Shown here in pieces: positions 48,499 through 58,823 of a stretch of DNA of 64,000 bases (its first letter is position 1; every line of letters starts with the position of its first letter). The DNA comes from Acidimicrobiia bacterium (GTDB taxonomy: Bacteria; Actinomycetota; Acidimicrobiia; IMCC26256; PALSA-610). Under the pieces are notes generated by a model, which made no database searches, had not been told where the DNA came from, and saw nothing but the letters and a program-made list of their open reading frames with translations. The position numbers were made by a program, and so were the translations under genes. The DNA lies in the NCBI GenBank assembly GCA_027494135.1, contig JAOSJK010000001.1, positions 537,378 to 601,377 on the forward strand, written 5' to 3'.

Positions 48499-49301
48499 TC
48501 AGTCGCAGCTTCCGGGGTAGAAGGTCCGGCACTCCTCCCACACCTTCCAGACCATCATGCGCTGCTCGGGAGTCCCGGCGTCGCTCGGCTCCGCGAGGAG
48601 ATCGTGCAGCTTGTCGATCTCGTCCTCCGACTCGAGCCCCAGATCCCGGGCGAGATCCTCGTAGAAGCTCCCGCCCCCCTCAAGAGCTCGTCGCCGACGG
48701 TGAGCGCTTCCCTCAAGTTGAACGCGAAGTCTCTGTCGGCGAACAGGGCTACGAGATAGGCGTCGTCGGGGTCTTGCACATCGAACCAGTCGTACAGGCC
48801 GAGCGCCTCCTTCGCCGACTTCGCAGTGGCCTCGAGCTTGGGGTCGTCACTCAGCAGTGTCTTCTCCTCCAACCAGTAGCGGCGCTCACCCGCCTCTCCG
48901 TCGCCGTCGTAGTACACCGCGAACCAGTCGCCGCGCTTCACCGCGCTGTAGCCCGAGACGTCACCTCCTCCCATCCCGGCGGAGGCGAAGTTGCTCGACG
49001 TGACCAGCCCCTCGACGCTGCCGATGCAGCTCTCGATCACTGCCTCGGGGTCCGCGCAGGAGAGAAGGATCATGTCGGAGATGTCGACGTCCTCGCACGC
49101 CTTGCCGAGGTTGTCGGGACCGAGATAGTCGCAGAGAGCGTCGTAGTCGTAACGCACACCCTCGCGCTCGGTGCTACTGAACTCCCACTCGCCGACGTAC
49201 TCATAGAGGAAGTCGATCATCTCGTCCTTGCTCAGGTACCCGTCGGGTCGGCGTAGCGTCTCGACTCCGGCGCGCAGCCCTGCGCAGATGAGGTCGTCCA
49301 T
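48499..49301 (-). CDS. Hypothetical protein, about 267 aa, frame-shifted
   Basis: Acidic soluble protein, starting MDDLICAGLRAGVETLRRPD. It contains YLSKDEMIDFLYEYVGEWEF, MILLSCADPEAVIESCIGSV, VKRGDWFAVYYDGDGEAGER and YWLEEKTLLSDDPKLEATAK. The frame breaks at about 48683 in a six-G run; beyond it the protein continues GSFYEDLARDLGLESEDEID and ends WEECRTFYPGSCD at 48499. I do not recognise the family. There is no ribosome-binding site before ATG 49301, and the frame is open upstream to a single TAA at 49338 that ends the 25-aa ORF described separately, so the true start may be 49415. Confidence 0.65.
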
Positions 49302-49337
49302 GTCGCAGTTGCCGAACCCGTCGTCGATCGCCCGACC

Positions 49338-49415
49338 TTACGCCGCGTGAGCCGCGGCCATCCTCGCCTTCGCACCACGTGCGGTCGTCTTCCGCGCGCT
49401 TTTCTTGCCCGCCAT
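49338..49415 (-). CDS. Small basic ORF, 25 aa, in frame with the next gene
   Basis: MAGKKSARKTTARGAKARMA and four more residues, with a near-perfect AGGAGGT site seven bases upstream. The stop TAA is followed, in the same frame, by 12 codons and then the ATG of the downstream gene. It may be a real small protein with re-initiation, or the true N-terminus of that gene with a base error creating the stop. Confidence 0.4.
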   Translation of the reverse strand: MAGKKSARKTTARGAKARMAAAHAA

Positions 49416-49535
49416 CGTTGCTACCTCCTGCTCTCTGTCCGGTCTCCTGCTGCCTTCTCGACGTCGCCCTGCTCGCGCACCCCCGCGCACCACACCCGTC
49501 TCCACGCGGCGGCACAGCCCACCTCACCGCGCGCG

Positions 49536-50634
49536 TCACCGCTCCCACGGTGCCGTCCCTCCGAATGCCCCGCCGGCGAGGATCGCCCGCCACCCGACCG
49601 ACGCCAGCTCGAGGTCACAGCAGGTCCCCTCGATCGAGAGGTCCGGCACCGGGACCGCGCGGCGGATGCGCGCCTCGTCCCATGCCTCGCCGTCCACGTG
49701 CGCCGTGATCGAGTCGGGCACCTCGAGGCCGGGGGAGCCACGTCAGCCACACGGTCGCCGTTCGTACCGCACCGCCGCGTACCAGGCGGACGGCGAGCTG
49801 GCGGGCACGGAGGGCACCGGCCCGATCGACCTTGTGTGGGTCCTTGCCGCACATCGCGCCCCCGCCCAGAGGCGTCATCGGGCCGTAGAAGTCGACGGCG
49901 AGCTTCTTGCCCGACAGGCCGTTGTCTCCGTCGGTACCGCCGCAGGTGAAGTCACCCAGGCCGTTGATTCGCACGATCTCGCGCGACCACGACTCCGCCG
50001 AGCCGGGGAGCGCAGCGTCGAGAGAGGCAGCCGCTTCTCCGAGAGCGGGAACGAGCAGCGTGTGGAGCTCGTCGAAGCCGACGCCCTCCGCGTGCTGCAC
50101 GGCGACGTTGCAGCGCTCCCAAACGAACCGCCCGCACTCTTCGCTCAGCCGGACGAGAACCTTGCCGTCGGCGAGGAGACGGTCGTCGTGCGCGCACCTG
50201 ACGCGCGACAACGTCGCACGCATCGTGTGCGCCGCGTGCACACCGGGCGGAAGGTAGTGGGTCACCTCGCTACCCTCAGCGTGGCCGACGGTGATGCTCT
50301 GGTCGTCGGAGAAGCGTCGGATGCCACGTTCGTCGTCGTCGAGGGGCCCTTCGTCCACGTCGGTCTCCACGCGGTTCGGCCGCGCAGCGGCGGCCACCCC
50401 TGCCGACGCGCACACGTCGTCCACCAGCTCCCCCCACGGAACTGGAGCTGGTGGACTCGACGCGACGCGCCCCGTGACGAAGACGACGCGCCTGTGCACG
50501 GCGACCTCTACGCCCACGAGAGCGTCACGGTCTCTCCCCACGGCATGATCGACGACTGCTTCCGCGACGGCGTCGGCGAGACGGTCGGGGTGTCCGGGGA
50601 GGACGTCCTCTGCGATGTGGCGCCTTGTCGTCAC
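49536..50634 (-). CDS. Divergent S-adenosylmethionine synthetase-like protein, frame-shifted
   Basis: MetK-fold protein of about 365 aa. Motifs in family order: DVLPGHPDRLADAVAEAVVD (compare EGHPDKxADQxSDAxLD), RVVFVTGRVAS, DDQSITVGHAEG, GDFTCGGTDGDNGLSGKKLA and LGGGAMCGKDPHKVDRAGAL (compare GGGAFSGKDPTKVDRSAAY). The P-loop-like GGGA and the Lys/Asp pairs are kept, so ATP and methionine binding is possible, but the spacing and C-terminus differ from housekeeping MetK. The frame breaks at about 49733 (one C too many), after which VPDSITAHVDGEAWDEARI leads to the stop at 49536. GTG 50634 overlaps the stop of the DUF2201-type gene (GTGA): the last gene of the MoxR operon. Confidence 0.78.
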
Positions 50635-52133
50635 CTCGCGCCCCCCAGCACGATCGGCGGCAGGACCGTGACGCTGTGGGCGATCGGCTCGAGGTCGCTC
50701 GCCCACTGGCTCTCGTGCGGCAGCACGACGTTCAGCTCGATGTCGCGGCTCGCGAGGTCGGCGGCGAGGTCGGCGGGCGCCGCTCCCACATACCCGTCTG
50801 TCAGCACGAGCGCCCTGCGCAGGAGAGGCGCAGCGAGCATGTGGTTCAGGACGCAGGGGATCGACGTTCCGAGGGTGGTACGTATCTTCCCGCTTCGCAG
50901 CTCACCGAGCGGAAGGGGCACGACCTCGGTGGAGAACTGGTACACGTCGGCCTCCCGTCGGACGACGTACGGCAGCAGCAAGCCGAGGATGTGCGGCAGC
51001 AGCGCGGTCATCGAGCCGGAGACGTCTACGTAAACGTGCGCGGTTGCGATCCGCTCGCGGAGGCGCGTTCTGGTCGTCGAAGGCTGCGCCCACAGCGTCG
51101 TCGGTGCGCCGAGGAGGCGACGCGCCGGGGCGAGCCGATCGCGCGGGTTCATCAGCACGCCCGGCCCCGACAGGGTGGCCACGGGCGCGCGGCGGCGCCG
51201 GTGCAGCGGCCCGTCGGCGTTCCCGAGCGATCTGCGCAGCACCGCTGCGAAGGCCTCTTACGCGCGGCGCCCGGGGGCTCCAGGATGTTGCCCCACGCGT
51301 ACGCAATCGGCCCGCCTGCGTCACGGCCGCCGAGCGGGAAGGGCGGCGGCGGCCAGTTCGCGACGATGCGGCGCACGACGTCGCCGAAGACCTCGTCGTG
51401 CAACGCACCGGCGTCGCGCGCCTCGGCCTCATCGTCGTCGTGGTCACCGAGGAAGGTCGGACTGGTCCCGTCGTTGCTGCGTCCGCCCTCGGCGCCGTCT
51501 TGCCCGCCGGTCTCTGCACTCGCGCCGGGAGTGTCGTTCGATCCCCCGCTTCCTTCCGGCTTCTCGGGGGCTCAGCCCGACGCAGCAGGGAGAGGATCTC
51601 GTCGTAGGTCGGCTCCACCGCCTCACACCTCGGCGCCGGGTAGAGCGATTCGAGGATCGCCGCGGTCCCCTCGGGACCGGTCACGTCGTACTGCGGCGCG
51701 TCGGGCCAGCCGACCGGTGGTCTCAACAGAAGCTGCGGGAACACGTCGTGCCGGTTCAGCTGCTCGAAGAAGTCGAGGTACTCCGGCGCGCTGTGCTGGC
51801 GCGCTAGGCCCGCGTTGATGATGGCATCGAAAGCGACGTTGTGCTCTCGCGTCGGCCTGGCATAGAGCTTCGTGTGTGCCAGCAGCACGTGCCAGAGCTC
51901 GTGCATGACGAGAAGGAACAGGTGCTCGTCGCGCCGGCAGTGCTCGGCGACGAAGTCGGGGTTCACGAGCAGGCGGGTGCGCACACCGCACGTCACCGGC
52001 GCGCTCCTGACGTTCCGGTTCCAACCGATGCCTGCCAGGCGGCAGAGAGTTTCGAGCTCGTAACCGGCGGCGGGCAGAGACGCGCGACCCGCTCGGCGAG
52101 CTCGGCGTCGCTCTCACGGGCGGCCTCGCTCAT
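50631..52133 (-). CDS. DUF2201-type protein: metallopeptidase-like domain plus VWA-like domain, frame-shifted
   Basis: About 500 aa when restored. The N-terminal part (MSEAARESDAELAERV, then GYELETLCRLAGIGWNRNV) contains the zinc-peptidase motif LVMHELWHVLLAH (HExxH) typical of DUF2201_N. An acidic Gly/Asp linker follows. The C-terminal part is a VWA-like domain with MIDAS HVYVDVSGSM and LVLTDGYVG. Breaks at about 52080, 51573 and 51258, each in a C/G run. MoxR ATPases commonly pair with such VWA proteins in chaperone-like complexes that insert cofactors or remodel targets. ATGA/GTGA overlaps tie it to its neighbours on both sides. Confidence 0.8.
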
Positions 52134-52225
52134 GATCTCCGCTCCTGGCCCTGCGGGCCGGGCCGCTCGGGCCACGCGCGGCCGCGCAGCGTGCAGGCAA
52201 TCGCGTCACGGGCGGCCTCGCTCAT
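52130..52225 (-). CDS. 31-aa ORF between two overlapping genes
   Basis: MSEAARDAIACTLRGRAWPE and 11 more residues. Its ATG (52223-52225) overlaps the stop of the upstream gene and its TGA (52130-52132) overlaps the ATG of the next: ATGA on both sides. Its first 22 bases duplicate the start of the DUF2201-type gene (tcacgggcggcctcgctcatga at 52114-52135 and 52206-52227). It is a coupling peptide or a remnant of a duplicated start. Confidence 0.4.
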   Translation of the reverse strand: MSEAARDAIACTLRGRAWPERPGPQGQERRS

Positions 52226-52710
52226 GACCTGGCACCTCCGGGGCCGACGACCAGCGACGTGAGTCTCGGATCATCGGTGAACAGGCGACGCGCGAGAGTC
52301 GCCTTGGCCAGCACCGGATCCGACTCGGCCAGCAGGAGGTTGTCCCGGGAGCGCGACAAGACGTTGAGGGCGAGCAGGGGCTCGGCGCAGCTGGGACAGT
52401 CGCGCTCCTGCCCGCCGCTCCACAGCAGCGCTGCGCCGTCCAGCGCCATGGCTTCCCATGCCTCGTCGAGCTGTGCCGTAAGCTTGGCGCCGTCGAGACG
52501 TAGGACGAGCTCGGCCACGCGCCTGCGCTCGACTGTCGTCCAGCGGCGTTGCTGTAGCCGGCCGATCTTGGAGCCCATGCCGTCGAGGGAGAACGAGACG
52601 ACGACGTCGTCGACGCTCGGAGTGGAGACTGTGACCTCGGTCCGCGGCCTGCCGCTCATGTTGTGCAGTGCGGGGGGCGCCGACTCCGAGGCGGCCGCGT
52701 GCGCGCTCAC
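52222..52710 (-). CDS. Hypothetical protein of the MoxR operon, 162 aa
   Basis: Begins VSAHAAASESAPPALHNMSG. A predicted beta segment (RTEVTVSTPSVDDVVVSFSL) is followed by helices rich in Arg and Leu (WTTVERRRVAELVLRLDGAK). There is one Cys pair in ERDCPSCAEPLLALN, perhaps a half zinc site. I do not recognise the family. GTG 52710 overlaps the AAA ATPase stop (GTGA), and its own stop overlaps the 31-aa ORF. The context says it is a fixed part of the ATPase-VWA complex or its target adaptor. Confidence 0.62.
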   Translation of the reverse strand: MSAHAAASESAPPALHNMSGRPRTEVTVSTPSVDDVVVSFSLDGMGSKIGRLQQRRWTTVERRRVAELVLRLDGAKLTAQLDEAWEAMALDGAALLWSGGQERDCPSCAEPLLALNVLSRSRDNLLLAESDPVLAKATLARRLFTDDPRLTSLVVGPGGARS

Positions 52711-54159
52711 GTCGCCACCTCGAGGAGGTCGAGGGCTGCGGTGAGGCGCTTCAACCCGCTGTGCCACGACTCCGACTCCCAGAGCGCCGGGAAGCCCCCG
52801 AGCAGGTAGCCGCGTTCGATCCTGGCGCGTCGCCCGTCGTGCTCGTACAGGTCGTGGTCACACGAGAGGTAGCTGCTGATGTCGCGCCATGCCTCCATGA
52901 GCGGCCCGGGAGCGACGCGCACCTTCTCCTCGCGAGGTGTCACGCTGCGCGACGCCAGGGTCGCGAGAGTCCCCCAGACGGATGGGCGGAGCTTGTGGGA
53001 GTCGCGCAGGGCGAGGAACATCGCCGTTGCGACCGCGACGCGCCCGCTCTCGCCCCTCTCCGCCTCGAGCGCCTGCGTGACGAGCTGGGCGAGCTCGGGC
53101 TCGTCCACACCGAGTGCGACGCCGAGCTTGACCCGCGCGAGCCGGTCGGGCTCCTCGAATATCCACCGGCGCGGGTCATCGTCGGCGAGCATCGCGATTC
53201 CCCACGCCTGCCGGTGAGCGGCCACGACGACCGCCGGTGACGGCGGCTTCTCCCCGACGGTCTGGGGGAGTCCGCAACGAAGTGCGACCTCGGCGCTCAC
53301 GTCGATGCCGCCGCTGTCCGGGCCGCCGCCGAGGACGCTGCGTGCCGCGTGCACCGCGAGAGTGCTGTCCACGAGCATGCGGGCGCGTCGGGGGCTGAGG
53401 GCTATGTCGGCGTGGCCGAGGTGATCAACGATAGCGACCGCCCAGCGAACCACGGGTTCCCGGGTGTCGCTCTGCGTCGACGCGAGTGTGGACCGGCACT
53501 CGTCGACGAGGCGCCGAACAGCGTCGGCGTCGACCCGGTCGTCGCCGGAGACGACACGGCGGCGGTCCTCGGGCATCAGCTCCCCCCACGTCGGGACGGT
53601 GACGACGAACGGGAAGCGGTCGGCGAGAGCGGGGTCGAGCGGCTCCGCGCCGTGGTAGACGTCACCGATCGCGCCTTCGACGTCGTCGGGCGCGGCGGGG
53701 TTCATCGCCGCCCAGCGGTGCCGGAGGCGTTCGAGGCGCACACCGGCGACCCTGCGTTCGTGCACGATCGGGAAGAGCTTGTTCTGCAGGTCGGGACGGC
53801 AGCGCGTCAGCTCGTCGAAGAAGGCGAACTCCGCGTCCCAGATCGCAGCGGCGGTGCCTACGAAACGGAGGCCGCCGTCGTCGTCGGGGGAGCGGGATGC
53901 CGACCAGATCGTCGTAGTTGACGAGCGAGGCGTTGTAGTGGCGCAGCTCGAGGTCGAGCGCTGCGGCGAGGCGCTCCACGATCAGCGTCTTCGCCGTGCC
54001 GTGCGGCCCGACCAGCAGGACGGGCGCCTCGATCGCCAATGCGGCTAGGAGCACCGGGTCGACACGCGACCAGCCGTGTATGCCCAAGCTGCGAGTCAGG
54101 CAGCGGGGCGGTTCCTCCTCGATCGTCGCGACGCGCGTCCGGCCACCGATCGCCCACAT
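52707..54159 (-). CDS. MoxR-family AAA+ ATPase, frame-shifted
   Basis: About 484 aa, first gene of the operon. The AAA core is seen as Walker A LLVGPHGTAKTLIVERLAAA (G51-T58), NYDDLVGIPLP, Walker B FAFFDELTRCRPDLQNKLF and sensor WAAMNPAAPDDVEG with the arginine-rich DRFPFVVTVPTWGEL. The C-terminal half is a MoxR/RavA-type helical lid. One C too many at about 53889 breaks the frame before DDDGGLRFVGTAAAIW. Likely role: ATP-driven remodelling of a partner held by the VWA protein. A GGAGGACGAC site precedes ATG 54159. Three GTGA/ATGA overlaps follow downstream. Confidence 0.86.
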
Positions 54160-54520
54160 GTCGTCCTCCGTCTCGGGGCGGACACTGCGGGGGCTTTCCC
54201 AACGGCGGGGATGCGACCGGCCTGCGCCGGCATGCCGACGCGAACGTGCCCGTCAAGAGGCGACGGGCAGACCGTGTCGAACACTTTGTTGCCGACCGGG
54301 TTCTCCCCGACCGACCGCATCCCCGCCGAAGCGGGAAGGCACCTTGGGTGTTCGTCCCAGGTTGCCGGGCCCTTGCGGGCCTCTCAGAATGCCGTCGTCA
54401 CACTACCACTGGGTGGGACACGCGTGAAGCGTCCGCGCGGGATCGCCCTGCCTGAACACGTGATCAGTCGGAGGTCGGCGGGAGCGGCACCGTCACGTGC
54501 AGCACCCGCTCGTCCCCCTC
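54160..54520. other. Intergenic region with several stem-loops
   Basis: A 361-bp gap upstream of the MoxR operon. Stem-loops: gccggcctgcgccggc-like at about 54218-54236, gcccgtcaagaggcgacgggc at 54249-54270 and ccccgccgaagcgggaag at 54322-54340. The last is reminiscent of bacterial REP hairpins. The operon promoter must lie here. No gene recognised. Confidence 0.4.
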
Positions 54521-54542
54521 CGAACTCGTCGCGCCGAGTTCG
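54521..54542 (-). terminator. Hairpin after the 68-aa gene
   Basis: Perfect stem cgaactcg/cgagttcg with a 6-base loop, 7 bp beyond the stop of the gene at 54549. No U-run, as usual in high-GC genomes. Confidence 0.5.
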
Positions 54543-54548
54543 GGCGCG

Positions 54549-54754
54549 TCAGCGACGGTCCTGCATCAGCCGGTCGAACTGCTCCCACGTCAGCTTCGCC
54601 GCCTTCTGGGCATTCGCCGGGCGCCAGTCGATGGTGCCCTTGCTCACGCGCAGCTCACCGAGCTTCCCCCGTCGCTGCGGACCTCGAAGACGACGTCGGC
54701 GTTCAGAACGACCTTCGTGGTCGGGATGCTCATGTCGACTTCGTGCTGAGCCAT
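54549..54754 (-). CDS. Small conserved-type protein, about 68 aa, frame-shifted
   Basis: MAQHEVDMSIPTTKVVLNAD then VVFEVRSDGG, and after a shift in the five-G run near 54668, KLGELRVSKGTIDWRPANAQ and KLTWEQFDRLMQDRR. Both halves match one small-protein pattern I recognise from many genomes (beta strands, KLGxLxxSKGxIxW, then a helix with a W-x2-F core), of unknown function. A strong AGGAGGT site precedes ATG 54754. Read without the shift it would be a 36-aa peptide. Confidence 0.65.
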
Positions 54755-54915
54755 TCGACACCTCCTGGGCGGGACACGAGCGTAGATCCTCCCGAACTCG
54801 GCGCTCGACGGCCGCTCGGCCTTCGGGCGGCGCGCTCCACGTGCCGCTCACGACCGATCCCGGGTCGTGCCGTCGAGCACCACGTCAGTGACGACGGACG
54901 GGTGCGCGCGGTCGG

Positions 54916-56389
54916 TCAGGGCGCGCAGTTCGACGGCTTCGGGTCGGTGGCGAACGCAGGGTTCTCGCACTTCATGCCCTCGCCGTAGTCGCCGCTGAGC
55001 TTGAACACGTTCTCCGGATCGCAGCTGAACACGCCGTCGTTGGGGCTGATGTCGGAGATCACCCACGCACCGTCCTTGGCTTCGATCTCGACGAAGCACC
55101 CTGCGGAGGGCCCGCCCGCGAGATTCTGCGTCGCGTGGAGCCCACCGCCGCTCCACTCCGTTGTCGCAGTTGCATTCGCCCAGACGCAGTCGCGGGTGAG
55201 GTCGGCGCCGCACTCACCGGCGGCCTTGGCAAACAGCAGCCAGGCGGAGAAGGCGGTGATGCCGAGATCGGCGATCTTGCCTCCCGGGACGTACTCGTCC
55301 ATGAGGTCCAGGTACTGCTGGGTTGCGGCGTTCTGCTTCGCCAGCTCCGGATCGAGGAACGGGTAGTTGGACGACGCGATGTAGGTGTTGTTCGTCGCGG
55401 ACCCGGCTTCCGGACAGCAGCAGGTTGTCGTAGTTGTTGCCGATGGCGCGTATGAAGTCGGGATGGAACTCGATCTCGGCCATCGCGTTGAGCACAGAAG
55501 CGAGGGCCGACGGGTCGGCAGTCCAGATGAAGCCGCGCACCCCCGCCGACTTCATTCCCTCGACGAAGCCACGCCAAGACGTCTCGCCGGCCGGATTGAA
55601 CTCCTCGTCGTAGACGACCTCCCAGCCCAGCGAGTCCGTCGCCTCCCTGACCTTGGCCGCCGCGATCTGCGTCACGGCTACGCCGCCCGTCAGAAACCCG
55701 ATCTTCTGCGTCGCCTCGGGGAACTTCTCATCCAGCCAGCGGAGATCACCGATCCCCATCGTGTCGAGGGAACCCTCACTCGGCCCCTGCCTGAGGTCGG
55801 CTCCGAGTGACGGCGGGTTGGTGCCGAACCCGATGTTTGGGAGGCCGCAGGCGAGCCGCTCCTTCTGGCCGAGATCGTCGAAGACGCCGAGGCCGCCGAC
55901 GAGCATGAAGTCACCCTCGTCGCAGGCTTCGATCATCCGCGCCTGGTGTTCGGTGAACTTGGCGTCGCGTTCTTTGACCTCGATCTCCCGTCCGAAGATC
56001 CCGCCGGCGGCGTTACACCACTTCGAGAACGTCTGCGCGGTATCGAACAGCTCCTGGTTGATCCCGGGCCTGCCCACGTATCCGGGGTCGGCCACGGTGC
56101 CGATCTGGATCGATGTCGCCGTGACGCCCGTGTCGCTCGCGGTCAGCGTGGTGCCGGCGGGCGCGGGTCCACAGACCTGGCCCAGGTCGCCGAACTCGCC
56201 CGCTGCGGGGCCCGCCGGCAACGTCGTCGGCGTAGTCGTGGCGGCGCGATCACCGGTCGCGTCATCTGAGGCCGCGTCGTCGGAACGACCGCACGCCGTG
56301 GCGACGATCCCCATTACGGCCATCAACGCCACCGGTCGCCGCCACCTCCCGGCCCGGGACCCCGTGCGCTGTTCGCTGTTGGTGGCCAT
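54916..56389 (-). CDS. Branched-chain amino acid-type ABC substrate-binding lipoprotein (LivJ-like), frame-shifted
   Basis: Periplasmic-binding-type receptor anchored by a lipid. Signal and lipobox: PVALMAVMGIVATACGRSDD. A Thr/Ala linker is followed by the type I fold: TATSIQIGTVADPGYVGRPG, WCNAAGGIFGREIEVKERDA, MIEACDEGDFMLVGGLGVFD, KIGFLTGGVAVTQIAAAKVR and FIWTADPSALASVLNAMAEI. The frame breaks at about 55410; downstream reads NNTYIASSNYPFLDPELAKQ to the end. Permease and ATPase genes are not adjacent, so it is an orphan receptor. ATG 56389 is chosen for signal-peptide length; TTG 56419 has a better SD (GGGGAG). Confidence 0.85.
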
Positions 56390-56605
56390 CGCTGGAACGA
56401 CGTGCATCTCGGTTCGCAACTGCCACTCCCCAGGTCAGGGCCAGGTCGGCTTGAAGCGGGATGCTAGAAGCCGGCTCCCGTGCGCACAAGCGGCACCGAG
56501 CGTTCGAGACGGCGGAGTTCCACTTCCCTGATGGCGAGGGCGGTGGGCCGGAGAACCGGGTCGTGCCATCATTTCCTGTCGACATGCACAGCATCGGGGG
56601 CACCT

Positions 56606-58787
56606 GTGCTCTATCTGCTCAAGGCGAGTCGGATCGCCGAGTACCACCAGCAGAACGTCGCGATCCTCGGTGCGGCCGAGGGGGATCGCTTCGTCATCAG
56701 GTACGGGCACCGGTGGGTGCAGACGGGCCTTCAGGTGACTGTCGGCGACGGCACCGTCATCGCCTTCTCCGACACGCCCTACAGGGACTTCGTCCCCGTG
56801 CGCTTCGCCAAGGTCGTGCGGTTCGCGTCGCTGCCCGAGCACGTCGAGATCGAGGTGTCGCTCGGGCCGTGGGTGCATGCCGACGATCGGGCCGTGCTCT
56901 CACGCCGCTGGGGAGCTCGAACCGATGCCGACAGGCCGGGGAAGCGCTTCCTCCTCTCAGACGAGAACCCCGGGCTCCGCACACCGGCGTCGCGCGACGA
57001 GATCGATGCCGGTTGGCGCGCCGCGGTCGGTGACCTGCGCAACAACGAGTTCTTTGCCCGCACCGTCATCGCACGGCTCCGGCACCTCGTGCTGGAAGAC
57101 GGCACGCCGGTCGACGACGAGACACACGTTGTCCCCGGGGACACGGTGCGCCGTGATCGACGTGTTGAGCCCGAGGATCGTCGACGACGCGGTGCGGGTC
57201 ATCGCCGACTTCAGGCCGGTGGGCGCCGGCGAGATACCTCCGGACTCGGTCGTCACCGTGCCCGGTACGGCGGAGATCCCGATCCGCCTGCTCGCGCCCG
57301 GAGCATGTCGGGTCAGGATCAGGTTCCTACCCGAGCCGCTGCAGTCGAGTCGCCCGGTCTTCTCCCTCGTCGCTGCCGAGCCGGCGCGCGCTGCGGCGGC
57401 CGTGGAGGAGCCGGCACCTCCTTCGGGCGCGGATCAGGCCGCATCGCGTCTGCCTCGTCTCGTCGCCCGCCTCGAGCGCGATGCCCGGCTCGACGGCGAC
57501 GTCTGGATCGGGCTCTACGAGGACGTCATCCTCGACTGGATGCCGCGCAACACCGGGCTCGTGGAGAAGTACGCGGCGCACCTGCTGGCAGCCGGTCAGT
57601 TCGATAAGACGACCCAGGTCCTCGACGGGCTCGAGGATCGCAGCCCCGATGGCGATCACATGCTGCTCGTGGCGTCGATCCGCGCCGGCGAGCCGTTCGA
57701 CGCGTCCGCACTGCTGCCCGGTATCGATCTGACCGCCGACGGTCCCTTCAACGAGCTGCTCGACGCGCTTCGCAAGGCCGGCGGCGAGGTGTGGCGACAG
57801 CTGCTCGACCCGCTGCCGCACAAGCTCCTCGGCGACGACAAGAGCCACACGTTCCTGCTCGCCGCGCGCGAGCACGTCACAGACGAGCCGTCGTGCATCC
57901 AGATCGTCGAGGCGCTCGCGTACGTCGACACCGAGGCGGCATCCAACTTCGCAATGCAGCGCTGGCAGGATCCGGGGACCACGCCGTCGGAGGTCGTCGA
58001 CCTGCTGCTCCAGTTCGATGCGAACCGGGCTCACCTACTGCCGTACGTCGAGGCGCGTCTCGCCGACTTGGCGGCAGCGGGCGAGTGGGACGACTACGAG
58101 AAGACCTTCACGCGGGCCCGTGAGGAGCTGCGCGACAGCGATCGACGCCTGTTGACGTCGCTCGCCGCGCGTCACATGCTGCGGTCCGAGCAGCAGGGAG
58201 TCTGCGACCGAGGACTCGATCTCGAGATCGAGGCTTCGCACGAGGCGCTCGCTCTCGGAGACCTCGATGCATCGCTGAGGGCCGCGACGATCGCCCGTGC
58301 GTACGCGCTCACCCGTCATGACGCCGAGTACGAGTCGGCCACCAAGTATCTGTTGGACGCGCTGGAGCGCACCATTCGGGAGACCGAGTTGTTCCGGCAG
58401 TACGAGGAGGCGGGGCAGGACCTGCGCGCTGCCCGACGGCGGGAGTGGCTGTCGGGTAAGCGGCTGCACATTGTCGGAGGGCAGGCAGCCGACTGGCAGG
58501 ACACCGTCCGCATCGAGTGCGGCCTCAGCAAGGTCACATGGCATCCTGCCGAGAGGCACAAGGCGCCCACGCTCGACTGGGCCGGTGGCCTACGGTCCGC
58601 AGACGACGTAGTCGTCTGCCTCACCGATTCCATCGGGCACAAGACGAGCGGGCCGCTCAAGGACACGTGCGCCAAGCGCAACGTGCCGTACGTGCCCGCC
58701 GACTGGGGCAAGCGGTCGGTCCTCGACGCACTCGCCGACGCGGCCGCGGCCGCTGCCGACGCCGCTGCGACGTCGAAGGAAGCTTGA
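56606..58787 (+). CDS. Large DUF2325-domain protein, frame-shifted
   Basis: About 726 aa. The N-terminal beta-rich domain (LKASRIAEYHQQNVAILGAA, YGHRWVQTGLQVTVGDGT) is unrecognised. The middle 400 residues are helical, TPR-like (LDGLEDRSPDGDHMLLVASI, LRAATIARAYALTRHDAEYE). The C-terminal 95 residues are a DUF2325 domain: LHIVGGQAADWQDTVRIECG, RSADDVVVCLTDSIGHKTSG, AKRNVPYVPADWGKRSVLDA. DUF2325 is found in cyanobacterial and phage-defence-linked proteins; its function is unknown. GTG 56606 is the first start in frame. One break at about 57145 (PGDTVRCAVIDVLSP). It stands next to a defence-type island, so a defence role is worth considering. Confidence 0.8.
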
Positions 58788-58823
58788 CCCGGCGACGGTG
58801 CAGCCGCGCGGCCGGCGTCGAGG

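Noticed and set aside
54440..54548. Short minus-strand ORF ending VLHVTVPLPPTSD
   Set aside because: About 24 codons, overlapping a clear hairpin, with no ribosome-binding site.
54522..54850. ORF on the minus strand extending the 68-aa gene upstream
   Set aside because: The AGGAGGT site and ATG at 54754 define the start, and the upstream codons lack conserved character.
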